Below are positions 28,064-37,203 of a stretch of DNA of 64,000 bases, piece after piece; position 1 is the stretch's first letter; each line of letters begins with the position of its first letter. The DNA is taken from assembly GCA_024167805.1 (NCBI GenBank), contig CP099988.1, positions 1,682,001-1,746,000 of the forward strand, in the 5' to 3' direction. Under the pieces are notes generated by a model. It did no database searches, was not told where the DNA came from, and saw only the letters and a program-made list of their open reading frames with translations. Origin of the DNA: Methanobacterium sp. ERen5. Its GTDB lineage: Archaea > Methanobacteriota > Methanobacteria > Methanobacteriales > Methanobacteriaceae. Position numbers and translations under genes: made by a program.

Positions 28064-29611
28064 TTAAACATCAAAAATTGTGCGTTTAATTTCCTTTTCT
28101 GATTCTGCTATCATGTCTATTCTGTCTACTTCGATGCCTGAGTTGTGCAGATATTCAGCAAGCTGAACAGGAGTTATGTTATCGTCAATATCAATTATAA
28201 CAGCTTCAGATTCATGGCTCAGTCTAGATGCTCCGAAGTTTCGGATTGCATGTTTGGCCTCCTCAATCTGGGATGTTTTAATCCTAAAAGAACGTGTTTT
28301 ACGGGTTATTTGGGAAATGTCTATGTTCATCCTCTGAAGAACAATAAGAACATGTCTCTGAAGAGCATCTTCAAGCACATCACAGTCAACCCTTTCCTTT
28401 TCCTGATTTATACGCACAGCCTGACAAATTTGGGCCACATCCCTTGCATGGGCAAAGGTGGGGTTTAGACCTTCTCCACCATCATCACAAGCACAGTAAA
28501 TATTTTTAAACTTGTCTAACACTTCATCATTATAATCTTCCCTCAGATAATCAAGGTTTATCTTGAAAACTTCGGCCACATCATCGATGGGTGGATTTTT
28601 AAGGAAGACATGTAGAGGTGCCCTTCTCAAGTGAGCTTCGTCCATGATGCTTATGTCTAGATTGGTTGAAAATGCAGGAATGAAATCACAGTGCACTGTC
28701 ACAGGTATACCCCTCACGTAGATCACATCCCTCTTGTTTTCCATTGGAACGATGAGTCTGTTGAGTATCAAATCATGATCATCCCTCTGTCTCCCAAGAT
28801 CATCAATGAGAAGTATTCCTCCGTTGGCCTTAATTATGGGTGAAGTTTCATAAACACCCTTAGTAGCATTGTAATTAGTTTCAAGTTTGCTCAAATTAAG
28901 CTCTGAACCTGTTAACACGAATGGTGCATGTATTTTAACCCACCTAGGATCTTCAGGCTGTTCAGGGCATTTCTTATGGAAATCTGGATCGTAGATCTGT
29001 ATGATCTTACCACCGAACTCCAAAAATTTTGGAATAATGACCGGAGGTAGTAGATCCGACATCTTAGCTGTTAAAAATGTTTTACCTGTACCTGGAGGTC
29101 CGTAGATAAAAATTCCTTTACCAATAATACAAGATTCAATAAGAGATTTTTTTGCATCTTCAACTCCAACAACATCGCTAAAAGTTGATTCAACAACCTC
29201 TTTAGGTATGTTAATGGGATATCTGCCCTTGAGTTGGGCTTCCATAATTTCATAGTAGTTCTCGTAACTCACAGGAGCGACACCAATGTAAGGATTTTCC
29301 TCAGTAATGCCCCTGCTCTTTTCACGGCCTTTTTTAGAAATACTGTACTGCACACTGGAAAAAAGAAAACTTCCACTCACAGGAGCACATAAACCTTCCT
29401 TCTCCAGTTTTCCAAGGCATTGTTCGAGAATGTCCCAATGTATACTGGTAATATCGTAGATAGTACTGGTGTTCACAGTACCAAAGCTTGTTAAAATCTT
29501 CAAAATTAAATCTTTAATAAAGGATTCCGATAATTGAATGTCTTCAATAGTTTTTGGCTGCTTCAGACCTTCAAATATTTGCTCCATCTTAGAATCATGA
29601 TAATAATTCAT
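28064..29611 (-). CDS. AAA+ ATPase with N-terminal winged-helix domain
   Basis: A 515-residue cytoplasmic ATPase. The first 100 residues look like a winged-helix module (LTSFGTVNTSTIYDITSIHWDILEQC... and KLEKEGLCA). The AAA+ core has Walker A GPPGTGKT at 171-178, Walker B GILLIDDLG near 265 (DD instead of the usual DE) and an arginine-rich LRRAPLHVFLK segment near 330. The C-terminal 90 residues, rich in IDIDDNITPVQLAEYL, look like a separate regulatory domain. I recognise no named family; MoxR-like or pilus-type regulatory ATPases are possible relatives. GGGGTGG precedes the ATG. Confidence 0.7.
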   Translation of the reverse strand: MNYYHDSKMEQIFEGLKQPKTIEDIQLSESFIKDLILKILTSFGTVNTSTIYDITSIHWDILEQCLGKLEKEGLCAPVSGSFLFSSVQYSISKKGREKSRGITEENPYIGVAPVSYENYYEIMEAQLKGRYPINIPKEVVESTFSDVVGVEDAKKSLIESCIIGKGIFIYGPPGTGKTFLTAKMSDLLPPVIIPKFLEFGGKIIQIYDPDFHKKCPEQPEDPRWVKIHAPFVLTGSELNLSKLETNYNATKGVYETSPIIKANGGILLIDDLGRQRDDHDLILNRLIVPMENKRDVIYVRGIPVTVHCDFIPAFSTNLDISIMDEAHLRRAPLHVFLKNPPIDDVAEVFKINLDYLREDYNDEVLDKFKNIYCACDDGGEGLNPTFAHARDVAQICQAVRINQEKERVDCDVLEDALQRHVLIVLQRMNIDISQITRKTRSFRIKTSQIEEAKHAIRNFGASRLSHESEAVIIDIDDNITPVQLAEYLHNSGIEVDRIDMIAESEKEIKRTIFDV

Positions 29612-29690
29612 TCAACCACCCCAAATAATAACTATGAATATATCCAATATCCATTTCATGTTATTATAAGAGTTGTGGTTTGATTTTTTA

Positions 29691-30371
29691 TCAGAGTATT
29701 TTTCTAATCTCTCCAATGTCAGATACTATGTCAAGATCGATTTCACGTTCTTTAATTGTTTTTCTTTCGAGTTCTGTTAATCCGGGTGTGAGATATATTG
29801 CAGACATACCAGCATCTATGGCTCCCATGATATCGTCTCGGAAGTTGTTGCCTATCATAACGGAATTTTCAGGATCACAGCCCATCCTTTCCATTGCAAG
29901 TTCGTAAATCTTAACGTCTGGTTTTTCAACTCCGGCTTCTTCAGACGTGATCACGAAGTCAAAGAAATGATGCAAACCCAGCCTAACCAGTTTTTCGTAC
30001 TGTTTAATTGTCAAACCATTGGATATTACACCCAACTTGTAACCCTTTGATTTAAGATCTATCAGTGTTGGCATGGTGTTGGGGAACAATCTTAAAAGAG
30101 CAAATTTAACGTTGTGGTAAGTTATCATACCAATAGCTATTAACAATGGTTTTTCTTCTCCAAACACTCTTTTTGTCAGCACATTCAAATGTTTATTGTA
30201 ATTTGAACCCTTGTCTTTTATGATTTCCCTTAAAAGTTTATAAGCATCTTCATGTGACATTGGTAAACCTGCATCTATCATGGCATTTAATGCAGCTTTC
30301 CTTGCAAGTTTAGCAAATTCTGATGTGTTGTAAATTGTATCGTCAATATCGAGAAAAACAGCTTTTATCAT
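29691..30371 (-). CDS. HAD-superfamily phosphatase
   Basis: A haloacid dehalogenase-type hydrolase. The nucleophile motif is VFLDIDDTIYN (Asp at residues 8 and 10), motif II is GVISNG, the lysine is in GVEKPDVKIYELA and motif IV is VMIGNNFRDDIMGA. The helical cap between residues 20 and 90 marks subfamily I. It resembles small archaeal sugar-phosphate phosphatases. ATG at 30371 is chosen because the protein then starts MIKAVFLDI, with GGTG upstream. The substrate is unknown. Confidence 0.85.
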   Translation of the reverse strand: MIKAVFLDIDDTIYNTSEFAKLARKAALNAMIDAGLPMSHEDAYKLLREIIKDKGSNYNKHLNVLTKRVFGEEKPLLIAIGMITYHNVKFALLRLFPNTMPTLIDLKSKGYKLGVISNGLTIKQYEKLVRLGLHHFFDFVITSEEAGVEKPDVKIYELAMERMGCDPENSVMIGNNFRDDIMGAIDAGMSAIYLTPGLTELERKTIKEREIDLDIVSDIGEIRKIL

Positions 30372-30519
30372 GGTTACACCAACCCTTTCTTTATCTGAAC
30401 CATAAATCATTGGACAATTAAAAAAACTAAAAATAAAACAATAATTTATTGATCAATATTTGTTTCAAACGTTTTGAGTAAAATAATTTTATACATATCT
30501 TACCATGTGACCTTATTTT

Positions 30520-31175
30520 CTAGGAGAAATATGAATCAAGACTAACTTGTTTTTCTTTGTGAAGTATATCTTCCTTTGAGTAACCAAGGGCTTCAACAAT
30601 TCTTGAAACAGCTGGAAGAACCTGATTTTCTATGTAGTAAGTTGGGTCGTAATCTGAAACATCAACATCTTCTAGGGGAATTGCACGTTTGCTTATGGGA
30701 TCTTTACGATCTTTACCCTTCACAATAACGTAGCGGATGATGGATCCCCTCGAAATTTTTCTTCCATTCTCAATGGCTCTCTTTGCAGCCAGTACATGGG
30801 GTGCCATTTGAACATAATCTTCAGGATTTTTGGTTATCTGTGTATGGATCACCAGATCTTCCAGGGGTATCTTTCCCTCTTTGATCTCTTCCACCACAGA
30901 TTTAATGATTTTAGCAGCTTTCTTAGGATTAGCTTCCTCGAGAATAGCTCTTAAAACCTTTTCCTGAGTTTTTTGGCAACAGGAGCCCAGTCACGTCTGA
31001 CCAGTTCCAAGCCTTTAACAACAATATTTTTGTTTTCTATGAGTGCGTACCTCTTCTTGGTAACAAAGAATCCTCTCTCATAGAAACCTTCGTACTCGAG
31101 TTCCATTCCTTCAGGGAGGTTTTTATTCACATCCCTAAGGAACTCTTCGACTTTGTTTAAAATTTGTTCATTCAA
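30520..31175 (-). CDS. polB2: DNA polymerase B small (C-terminal) subunit PolB2 (one-base deletion)
   Basis: The thumb-end part of family B DNA polymerase as a separate gene. Methanothermobacter splits this polymerase into MTH1208 and MTH208; this matches the latter. It has VTKKRYAL (the KKxY motif after the palm) near residue 45, [17 protein letters not shown], and [16 protein letters not shown]. It ends with QVSLDSYF, a PIP-box-like clamp-binding peptide. The T run at 30969-30974 (A on the coding strand) lacks one base, breaking the frame after VAKK. TTG at 31175 is chosen (GGTG six bases before), overlapping the S8e gene by eight bases. About 218 residues. Confidence 0.88.
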
Positions 31176-31548
31176 CAAGCACACCGTTTATCATACCGTC
31201 TTGACCAGGTCTTGAGGTTACTTTAACCCTTCCAAGATTGGTTTCTACTACGGCACCTTTGGTAATGATGTTCCTTCTTACAAAGTGAGTGTTTGCTGTG
31301 TTTTCAACAACTGTGCTTATCTCTGCGACCTGTACCTTGTTGGTTTTAGGGTCGACCACGTTGATGTTGGTATCGTTGGATAATCTTGTTTTGGTGTTAC
31401 CACCCTTGGTTCTTATCTTTTTAACCTTACGATCTCCAATTTTGGTTTCTGCAGGGTCCCTACCGAATTCCATATTTCTTTTGTTTCTGTTGGACTTTGA
31501 TCTAGCCCCTGTTGGTTTTCTTAATGATTTTCCTTGCCAAATAGCCAT
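31168..31548 (-). CDS. rps8e: Ribosomal protein S8e
   Basis: Archaeal and eukaryotic small-subunit protein. 126 residues starting [20 protein letters not shown], with the conserved [11 protein letters not shown] in the middle and [19 protein letters not shown] at the end. GAGGTG precedes the ATG. It is followed by overlapping polB2, so a ribosomal protein and a replicative polymerase piece share a transcript. Confidence 0.96.
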   Translation of the reverse strand: MAIWQGKSLRKPTGARSKSNRNKRNMEFGRDPAETKIGDRKVKKIRTKGGNTKTRLSNDTNINVVDPKTNKVQVAEISTVVENTANTHFVRRNIITKGAVVETNLGRVKVTSRPGQDGMINGVLVE

Positions 31549-31997
31549 AATTTCACCTCTAAGCTTGAATATAAATGTTTTTTTTTAAATTTTTGAAAAT
31601 TTTATCTGCTGAAGTCTTAACTACTTACTCATTAGTTTCATAGAGTATCAAATAATCTTTCCTAAGAACTTGTAGATTTGTAGATCACATTATATTAATC
31701 TTGTTGATATGGAATCAAATCAAACAAAACTCAAAACTTCATTCAAAATATTCAGTATGTTCCATCATTTATTAGTAAAGACTTAAAAATATATGGTATG
31801 AAATTTGCTGACACATTAAAACTGAAACCATTTTCAGCAAATTTTTTCATTGATGGTGGGCAAAAATATTACCCTCCAAGTTGACATGGTAACTAAATAA
31901 ATTCAACTCTCACAAACTACTTATTATGTATACAAAATAGTAATTTTCTGACACAAAAAAAATTACAATTTTTTAATATATTAACAAGCTGATTCTT
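31549..31997. other. Divergent AT-rich promoter region
   Basis: 449 bases between rps8e (minus) and the gene at 31998 (plus). It has several TATA-like runs (for example AAAATATATGG near 31785) but no further gene, RNA or repeat that I can support. Confidence 0.5.
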
Positions 31998-32321
31998 ATG
32001 GCTAAAAATACCGATAATAAAAATGAATGGAAAGAGATCAAGGATGCTGACGATGTTGTATGGAAACCTATAAGGATGGGGGATGAAATTTCAGGTAAGT
32101 ACATACGCATGGAGGAAGATGTTGGCATGTACCACAGTAACAAGTACACCCTGGAAACTAAAGATGGGGAAGTTGATGTTTTCGGATCAACAGTGTTGGA
32201 CAATAAATTTAAGGACGTTCCCCTGGGATATGAGGTTAAAATAATTTATCAGGGTGAAAAACCTAGTGCCCCACCAAAAAAACCATTTAAATCATTTCAG
32301 GTCTTTTTAAGAGAACCATAA
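31998..32321 (+). CDS. Small OB-fold-like hypothetical protein
   Basis: A 107-residue protein. A beta-rich central part begins WKPIRMGDEISGKYIRMEED and continues NKYTLETKDGEVDVFGSTVLDNKFKDVPLGYEVKIIYQG. The pattern (W, G, GxY, then S...Y, G...VLD, G..V.I.Y.G) resembles small OB-fold single-strand nucleic-acid-binding proteins seen in phages and archaea. That likeness is my inference and not a firm family match. The Pro- and Lys-rich tail (PPKKPFKSF) is unusual. It stands alone. Confidence 0.55.
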   Translation: MAKNTDNKNEWKEIKDADDVVWKPIRMGDEISGKYIRMEEDVGMYHSNKYTLETKDGEVDVFGSTVLDNKFKDVPLGYEVKIIYQGEKPSAPPKKPFKSFQVFLREP

Positions 32322-32351
32322 ACCATCAAATCTGGTTTGATATTTGAAAGT

Positions 32352-32371
32352 TAAACCATGAACATGGTTTA
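32352..32371. repeat. Perfect palindrome upstream of hypE
   Basis: TAAACCATG-AA-CATGGTTTA is a perfect inverted repeat of nine bases per arm. A shorter inverted repeat AAACCA/TGGTTT (32320-32325 and 32333-32338) overlaps the stop of the preceding gene. Either could end transcription, or the palindrome could be a regulator site for hypE, whose ATG lies about 190 bases away. Confidence 0.5.
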
Positions 32372-32558
32372 CATGGTTGGGTAGTTCATGTTTTTATATA
32401 TTATCATGATCAATAAACTGAATTAACTAAGTTCTAAAATGGATACAAACTTGTAACGATTATGAACAGGTTTTTTTTAAGGGTTAAATTCCCATCTATC
32501 CATCGTTATGGAATTTTTGTAGTACAAAGAATTCAAAAAAAGGAGAATGGTGAATCTT

Positions 32559-33569
32559 ATGAAAATAGGTATGTCGCACGGAGCCGGCGGTGGGATCATG
32601 CAGGGTCTCATTTCAGATATCATACTTGAAAATTTAAAGAATAAAAGTGTCAATGGAGGAGTTGGACTGGATGATCTCGATGATGGGGCCTCAATTCCAA
32701 TGGAAGACTACGAAATTGTTGTAAGCACAGACAGCCACACAGTAGATCCAATATTCTTTCCTGGAGGAGACATAGGAACCATATCCATAGCAGGAACAGT
32801 CAACGATGTTTCTGTTATGGGAGCTAAACCCCTTGCAATAACCAATGCAATGGTCATAAGTGAAGGCTTTTCAGGGGAAGACTTTGAAAAAATAATCAAA
32901 TCAATGGATGCAGTCTGCAGAGAAGCTGGTGTTTCGATAATTACCGGAGATACTAAGGTAATGGAACATGATAAACTTGATAAAATCGTAATAGCAACTA
33001 CAGGAATAGGAATAGTTAAAAAGGGCGAAATTAAACGGGACTCTGGCCTTGAAGTTGGTAACAAGATTATCTTAACAGGCAGTGTTGGTGACCATGGAAT
33101 ATCGTTGATGTCCTACAGGGAAGGGTTTGGATTTGAAACAGACCTTCAATCTGATGTTGCACCAGTATGGTGCATGGTTGAAGCAGCACTCAAGGTTGGT
33201 GGAGTTACAGCAATGAAGGATCCAACCAGAGGCGGAATTGCCAACGCATTAAATGAAATGGCTTCCAAGTCCGGTGTTGGAATGCTCATAGACGAAGAAA
33301 AAATCCCACTCAAAGCTGAAGTGATTGCTGCATCTGAAATGCTGGGTTTAGATCCCTACGAAGTTGCCAACGAGGGTAAGGTCGTAATGGGAGTGGAAGC
33401 AGACAAGGCCGAAGAAACATTAGAAGCCATAAGAAAGACTAAATATGGAAAAGACGCCCAAATTATAGGGGAAGTAACAGACAATGTTCATGTGGTTATT
33501 GAAACTCTTTTAGGTGGTAAAAGAATTTTAGAAGCCCCAATAGCAGATCCTGTACCAAGGGTTTGCTAA
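32559..33569 (+). CDS. hypE: Hydrogenase maturation protein HypE
   Basis: Dehydrates a carbamoylated cysteine to a thiocyanate, the source of cyanide ligands in [NiFe] hydrogenase. The C-terminus is PRVC, the required cysteine. The PurM-like fold shows SHGAGGG, DSHTVDPIFFPGGDIG, DPTRGGIANALNE and ANEGK. ATG at 32559 is preferred because GGTGA lies five bases before it and the protein begins MKIGMSHGAGG; the ATG at 32547 lies on top of AGGAG. 336 residues, normal. Confidence 0.95.
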   Translation: MKIGMSHGAGGGIMQGLISDIILENLKNKSVNGGVGLDDLDDGASIPMEDYEIVVSTDSHTVDPIFFPGGDIGTISIAGTVNDVSVMGAKPLAITNAMVISEGFSGEDFEKIIKSMDAVCREAGVSIITGDTKVMEHDKLDKIVIATTGIGIVKKGEIKRDSGLEVGNKIILTGSVGDHGISLMSYREGFGFETDLQSDVAPVWCMVEAALKVGGVTAMKDPTRGGIANALNEMASKSGVGMLIDEEKIPLKAEVIAASEMLGLDPYEVANEGKVVMGVEADKAEETLEAIRKTKYGKDAQIIGEVTDNVHVVIETLLGGKRILEAPIADPVPRVC

Positions 33570-33739
33570 ATCATATTTTTCATTGTTTTCTTTCTTCACC
33601 AACATGGAATCAGGGTCTTTTAAAAAAATTTATTAAGGACGAATACAAAAAAAATGAGTTAGAGTTATTTAAATTCATTGCAAATTTTGTATAATACATT
33701 TTAACATGAAATAAACAAATATTTCGAGACGTGATAAAC

Positions 33740-34180
33740 ATGGGAAACTTTTGGGGTCGGCGACTTATAGCGTTGATAGTTGACATAATTATTTTAACAC
33801 TTTTCATGTGGATTTTAAGTGGAATAATTTTCTTGATAACAGCAGGTATTGGAGTATTTTCCACCCTCACCTATTGGATATTCGCAGGAGCAATCATAAT
33901 ACTGGCCTACTTCACCTACTTTGAAGGTAAAACAGGTAAAACATTTGGAAAAAGGATGTTCAACTTGAAGGTTGTGGCTAACGATGGAAATCTTACCTAC
34001 AAAAAATCTTTAATCAGAAGTCTCTCGAAGATACTGTACTTACCATTGATACTGGATTTAGTACTGGGATTCATATTTGTCAAATCAAACGACAGATTCC
34101 TTGACAGTGTTTCAGGCACACAGGTAGTACCAGCTGACCAGGAATCCCAACCAAAAAATGATCTCTCACGAGCCAACTAA
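33740..34180 (+). CDS. RDD-family membrane protein
   Basis: A 146-residue integral membrane protein. WGRRLIALIVDIIIL at the start carries the RDD signature (R, then D in the first helix); three hydrophobic helices follow. The cytoplasmic loop TGKTFGKRMFNLKVV matches the family TxGxxxxGxxV pattern. RDD proteins are thought to be transporters, some acting in ion exchange, but the substrate here is unknown. GTGAT lies just before the ATG. Confidence 0.82.
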   Translation: MGNFWGRRLIALIVDIIILTLFMWILSGIIFLITAGIGVFSTLTYWIFAGAIIILAYFTYFEGKTGKTFGKRMFNLKVVANDGNLTYKKSLIRSLSKILYLPLILDLVLGFIFVKSNDRFLDSVSGTQVVPADQESQPKNDLSRAN

Positions 34181-34304
34181 TAACCCTGAAAATCAACATT
34201 TCTTTTACTACTTTTTTTCATAAATTTCAAAATAAAACTATTCTAGAGCTATTTAAATGTAGAATTAACTCTCTGGAGATTTAATAAGATTATGGGACAT
34301 TTAT

Positions 34305-34961
34305 TCAAATAAATTTTCCATCTTCAAGTTCCAAGAAGTCACCATAACCCTCAAGTTTTTTGTTGTTGGTAGTCAGGATAATTGTCAAATTCAAGGATTT
34401 ATTCAAGTCCTGGAGTAAATTCATAATTTCTTCTGCTTCTGATCTGTGGAGATCTCCAGTTGGTTCGTCTGTGATGAGTATGGAGTGGTTGTTAACCATG
34501 GCCCTAGCTATACTGACCCTAATCTCTTCTTCCTTTGACAAGTCATTTGGATATTTTTTAAAATCATTAAAACCCACGGTTTCCAACAGTTTTTGGGTTA
34601 AAGTGCTGTCAGAACTGTTCATTGGAAGGTTAACATTCTCAAAGGCACTGAGTGTTGGAATAAGATTTTCATTTCTGAATACGAACCCTATCTCTCGTTG
34701 GATAATGGAGTTTTTTTCCTGTTGTGACATCTGACTTGTGTCAGTTCCATTTACAAAGATTTGCCCCATGGTTATATTCTCTAGAAGGCCAACAATTCTT
34801 ACGAATGTTGATTTACCAGAACCTGAGGGTCCGTAGATTATGTTCATCGATCCATGTTGGAATGTATGGTTCAAATCAGCAAGGGAGTGTGTCACTTCAT
34901 CACCATTCTTGTAGATCTTCCAGACATCAACGAGCCTGATGCTTGAGCTGTCGGTGTTCAT
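34305..34961 (-). CDS. ABC transporter ATPase (LolD/MacB-like) with altered motifs
   Basis: ATP-binding subunit of the MacB/LolD/FtsE type (218 residues). Walker A GPSGSGKS at 44-51 and Walker B ILITDEP at 161-167 are intact. The signature LSGGQ is LSKEE at 141-145, the Q-loop glutamine is Arg96 (VFRNENLIP, usually VFQ), and the switch histidine is Asn (LTTNNKKL near 199). These changes should weaken or abolish ATP hydrolysis. GAGGTGATCC lies directly before the ATG, which overlaps the permease stop by four bases. Confidence 0.85.
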   Translation of the reverse strand: MNTDSSSIRLVDVWKIYKNGDEVTHSLADLNHTFQHGSMNIIYGPSGSGKSTFVRIVGLLENITMGQIFVNGTDTSQMSQQEKNSIIQREIGFVFRNENLIPTLSAFENVNLPMNSSDSTLTQKLLETVGFNDFKKYPNDLSKEEEIRVSIARAMVNNHSILITDEPTGDLHRSEAEEIMNLLQDLNKSLNLTIILTTNNKKLEGYGDFLELEDGKFI

Positions 34962-35626
34962 GGGATCACCTCATCAATGTTTCTGTAGGATGCAAACCAT
35001 CCTGGAACCAGTCCAAGGAGGGAAGCCAGAACAGTTGTCAACACGATGACACTCGGAATTAACCATAATGGGATCAGAATTGAGATTGGAATTTCAATAA
35101 ACATTGCAACCACAGATATTCCGATGGATCCCAGTATAACCCCACCTATACCTCCAAAGAATCCTATTAAACCCGATTCAAGGGACATGCTGATGAGCAA
35201 CTCTTTCTCAGAGAAACCCATGGTTTTTAATATTCCAATTTCACGATTTCTTTCGTTGAGATTGAAACCCATAGTATTCATTATATCTAAAATCCCAACT
35301 AAGAATACGATACTTGCCAACCCGTCCAGTATGTATACTGCATTGTTTATTAAAGCATCAATTTTACTTCCAATAATAGAAGTAGTACTTTTTACTCCTA
35401 AAATAGAATTAAGTTGATTAGTCACAGTTGAAATAATTAAATCTGAATTATTAACATTGTCGTTCACATGAAATGAGTTTGCCTGTTTTAAAAAAGTGTT
35501 TAAACCAATACCAGAACTCAGTAAAACTAGGAGAATTAGAACACCAAAGCTTATTCTTACAATGGCAAAAAAATTCCTCATCTTGTTCCTTCGAAGATTT
35601 TTCATGGATAATCTGTAAATATTCAT
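34958..35626 (-). CDS. Compact FtsX/MacB-like ABC permease
   Basis: A 222-residue permease, much shorter than the usual 380-400. It keeps the first membrane helix (about 16-42), only about 50 extracellular residues instead of about 200, and the FtsX-like C-terminal part with three helices and the MNTMGFNLNERNREIGILKTMGFSEKELL coupling region (about 115-143). The coupling motif REIGILKTMG is typical. AAGGTG precedes the ATG. No break suggests a deletion, so the compact form may be genuine. It probably works with the ATPase gene that follows. Confidence 0.8.
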   Translation of the reverse strand: MNIYRLSMKNLRRNKMRNFFAIVRISFGVLILLVLLSSGIGLNTFLKQANSFHVNDNVNNSDLIISTVTNQLNSILGVKSTTSIIGSKIDALINNAVYILDGLASIVFLVGILDIMNTMGFNLNERNREIGILKTMGFSEKELLISMSLESGLIGFFGGIGGVILGSIGISVVAMFIEIPISILIPLWLIPSVIVLTTVLASLLGLVPGWFASYRNIDEVIP

Positions 35627-36055
35627 TTAAAACACCTTTACAATTGGCTAAACATCAATTTATTTACTAGATTCGTGTTTTCTTTTCAAAATAGTTTGTA
35701 ATTATATTATTATCTTATTAGTTTATCAAGACTTTCATTCATCATTGTTCTGCTTTACATGTGTAGGTTCGATCTTCTAACAATGATTTTGACTTGAAAT
35801 CACATCATGAATTAAAATATATTTAATTTTGTAGGTTTTTGAGTAAAAATAATGTAGTTGCATCCTATTTATGAAATGAATTTATCTGCTTGTTGGGTCT
35901 TATTTTTATGTTAATTCTCACTTATTTGGTCATTTTAAGACATATAAGTCTGTTATTTATTGAATTGATCGACATGTATTTAAGTATATTTTGCAGATTG
36001 AAGTTTGTAGATCATTATACTTTTTTTGATCTTAATTTGACTCTCTGAACTTACT
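35627..36055. other. AT-rich region before a truncated gene
   Basis: 429 very AT-rich bases. It should contain the permease promoter on the minus strand. I looked here for the missing first part of the DUF116 gene that follows and saw no recognisable remnant. Confidence 0.4.
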
Positions 36056-36382
36056 ATGATGGGCGAGGAACAGGGTTTTGAGGTTTACATGGTTATGCAT
36101 GAATCATCAGCATTTTCCAAAAGCACCCAGAAAGACAGGGACGAACTTGGAATTGTGGGGGTAGCATGTGTATCTAACCTGATATCGGGAGGATGGAAAT
36201 CACAGGGCCTAGGTATTCCAGCTCAGTGTGTACTGCTAAACCAGGCTACCTGTAAAAATCACTGGAATGAAGAAGGTGTACCAACAAGCATCAACATTCA
36301 CCAACTCATGAAGATTTTAGGAAAAAACAGCATCTCCACTTGCAACACTCATAAAAAACCATGCACAGAATCATTGATCTAA
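36056..36382 (+). pseudogene. DUF116 protein, C-terminal part only
   Basis: 108 codons corresponding to the C-terminal part of DUF116 proteins (GIVGVACVSNLISGGWKSQGLGIPAQCVLLNQATCKNHW in the middle). The family members I recall have an N-terminal membrane part and a CPxPC-type cysteine cluster before this region; here the sequence upstream has an in-frame stop six codons before the ATG and no ribosome binding site. It is probably a 5'-truncated remnant, though a short expressed form cannot be excluded. The Cys residues of the kept part are present. Confidence 0.6.
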
Positions 36383-36537
36383 AAGGAAGCCCTGAAAATA
36401 CAAATTAAATTAACTACAATGGTTGTAGATCCCTAAAATTTACTTCTTTTAAATCATTCAAGATTTTCATCCTACATAAATCAATATATTAGCTAGTTTA
36501 CAATAGGTTATAGTAGAGTTTAGTTGAGTAGGTAACC

Positions 36538-37203
36538 ATGAGTGAAAATAACGATTCAGGAAGGGCAACCATTTCTATGGGTGCTTCAACAAAACAAGGC
36601 TATGAAATTGCTGAAAAAAGTAGGGAAATAGTTAAATCCCTTATTAATACTAAAACCAAGGATCTTACACCAGAAGAACGGTCAATTGTTGAAAGGATAG
36701 TGCATTCCACAGCAGATCCAGACTACGCTGACATAACTTGGATCAGTAAGAACTTCGTTACTGAAAGCTTAAGGGCAATAGATCAAGAAAAAGACATTTT
36801 AACAGACATTAATATGGTTAAAACCGGAATAAACAGCTATTCTGGTAGGGTTGACTGTTACATTCGTGATGAAAGAGCAGTGAAAATAGCTAAAAAAGAG
36901 GGAATTACCCGGGCAGCAGCTGCAATTCGGGTTGCAGCCCAAGAAGGTTTTGATGGAATTGTAGCCGTGGGAAATGCTCCAACAGCACTTTTAGAAGTTC
37001 TTGAACTCCATAAAACAGGAGATATCAAATTAAATTCGGTGATAGGTGTTCCTGTAGGTTTTGTAGGTGCTGCAGAATCAAAACAAGCATTAAAACAGAC
37101 GGAAATACCTTATATAATTACTGAAGGTCCTAAAGGCGGCACGCCCATAGCTGTAGCAACAGTAAACAGTTTGATAAATCTTAACAAGGGCAACATGGTG
37201 TGA
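36538..37203 (+). CDS. cbiC: Cobalt-precorrin-8 methylmutase
   Basis: Moves a methyl group from C-11 to C-12 of the corrin ring in anaerobic cobalamin synthesis. The 221-residue protein has the catalytic histidine in IVHSTADPDYA (about residue 62), IRDERAVKIAKKEGITRAAAAI, and GNAPTALLEVLEL. A C-terminal GVPVGFVGAAESK segment is also typical of CbiC. AGGTAACC lies just before the ATG. With cobQ and cobA in the window it forms part of a scattered corrinoid pathway. Confidence 0.92.
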   Translation: MSENNDSGRATISMGASTKQGYEIAEKSREIVKSLINTKTKDLTPEERSIVERIVHSTADPDYADITWISKNFVTESLRAIDQEKDILTDINMVKTGINSYSGRVDCYIRDERAVKIAKKEGITRAAAAIRVAAQEGFDGIVAVGNAPTALLEVLELHKTGDIKLNSVIGVPVGFVGAAESKQALKQTEIPYIITEGPKGGTPIAVATVNSLINLNKGNMV

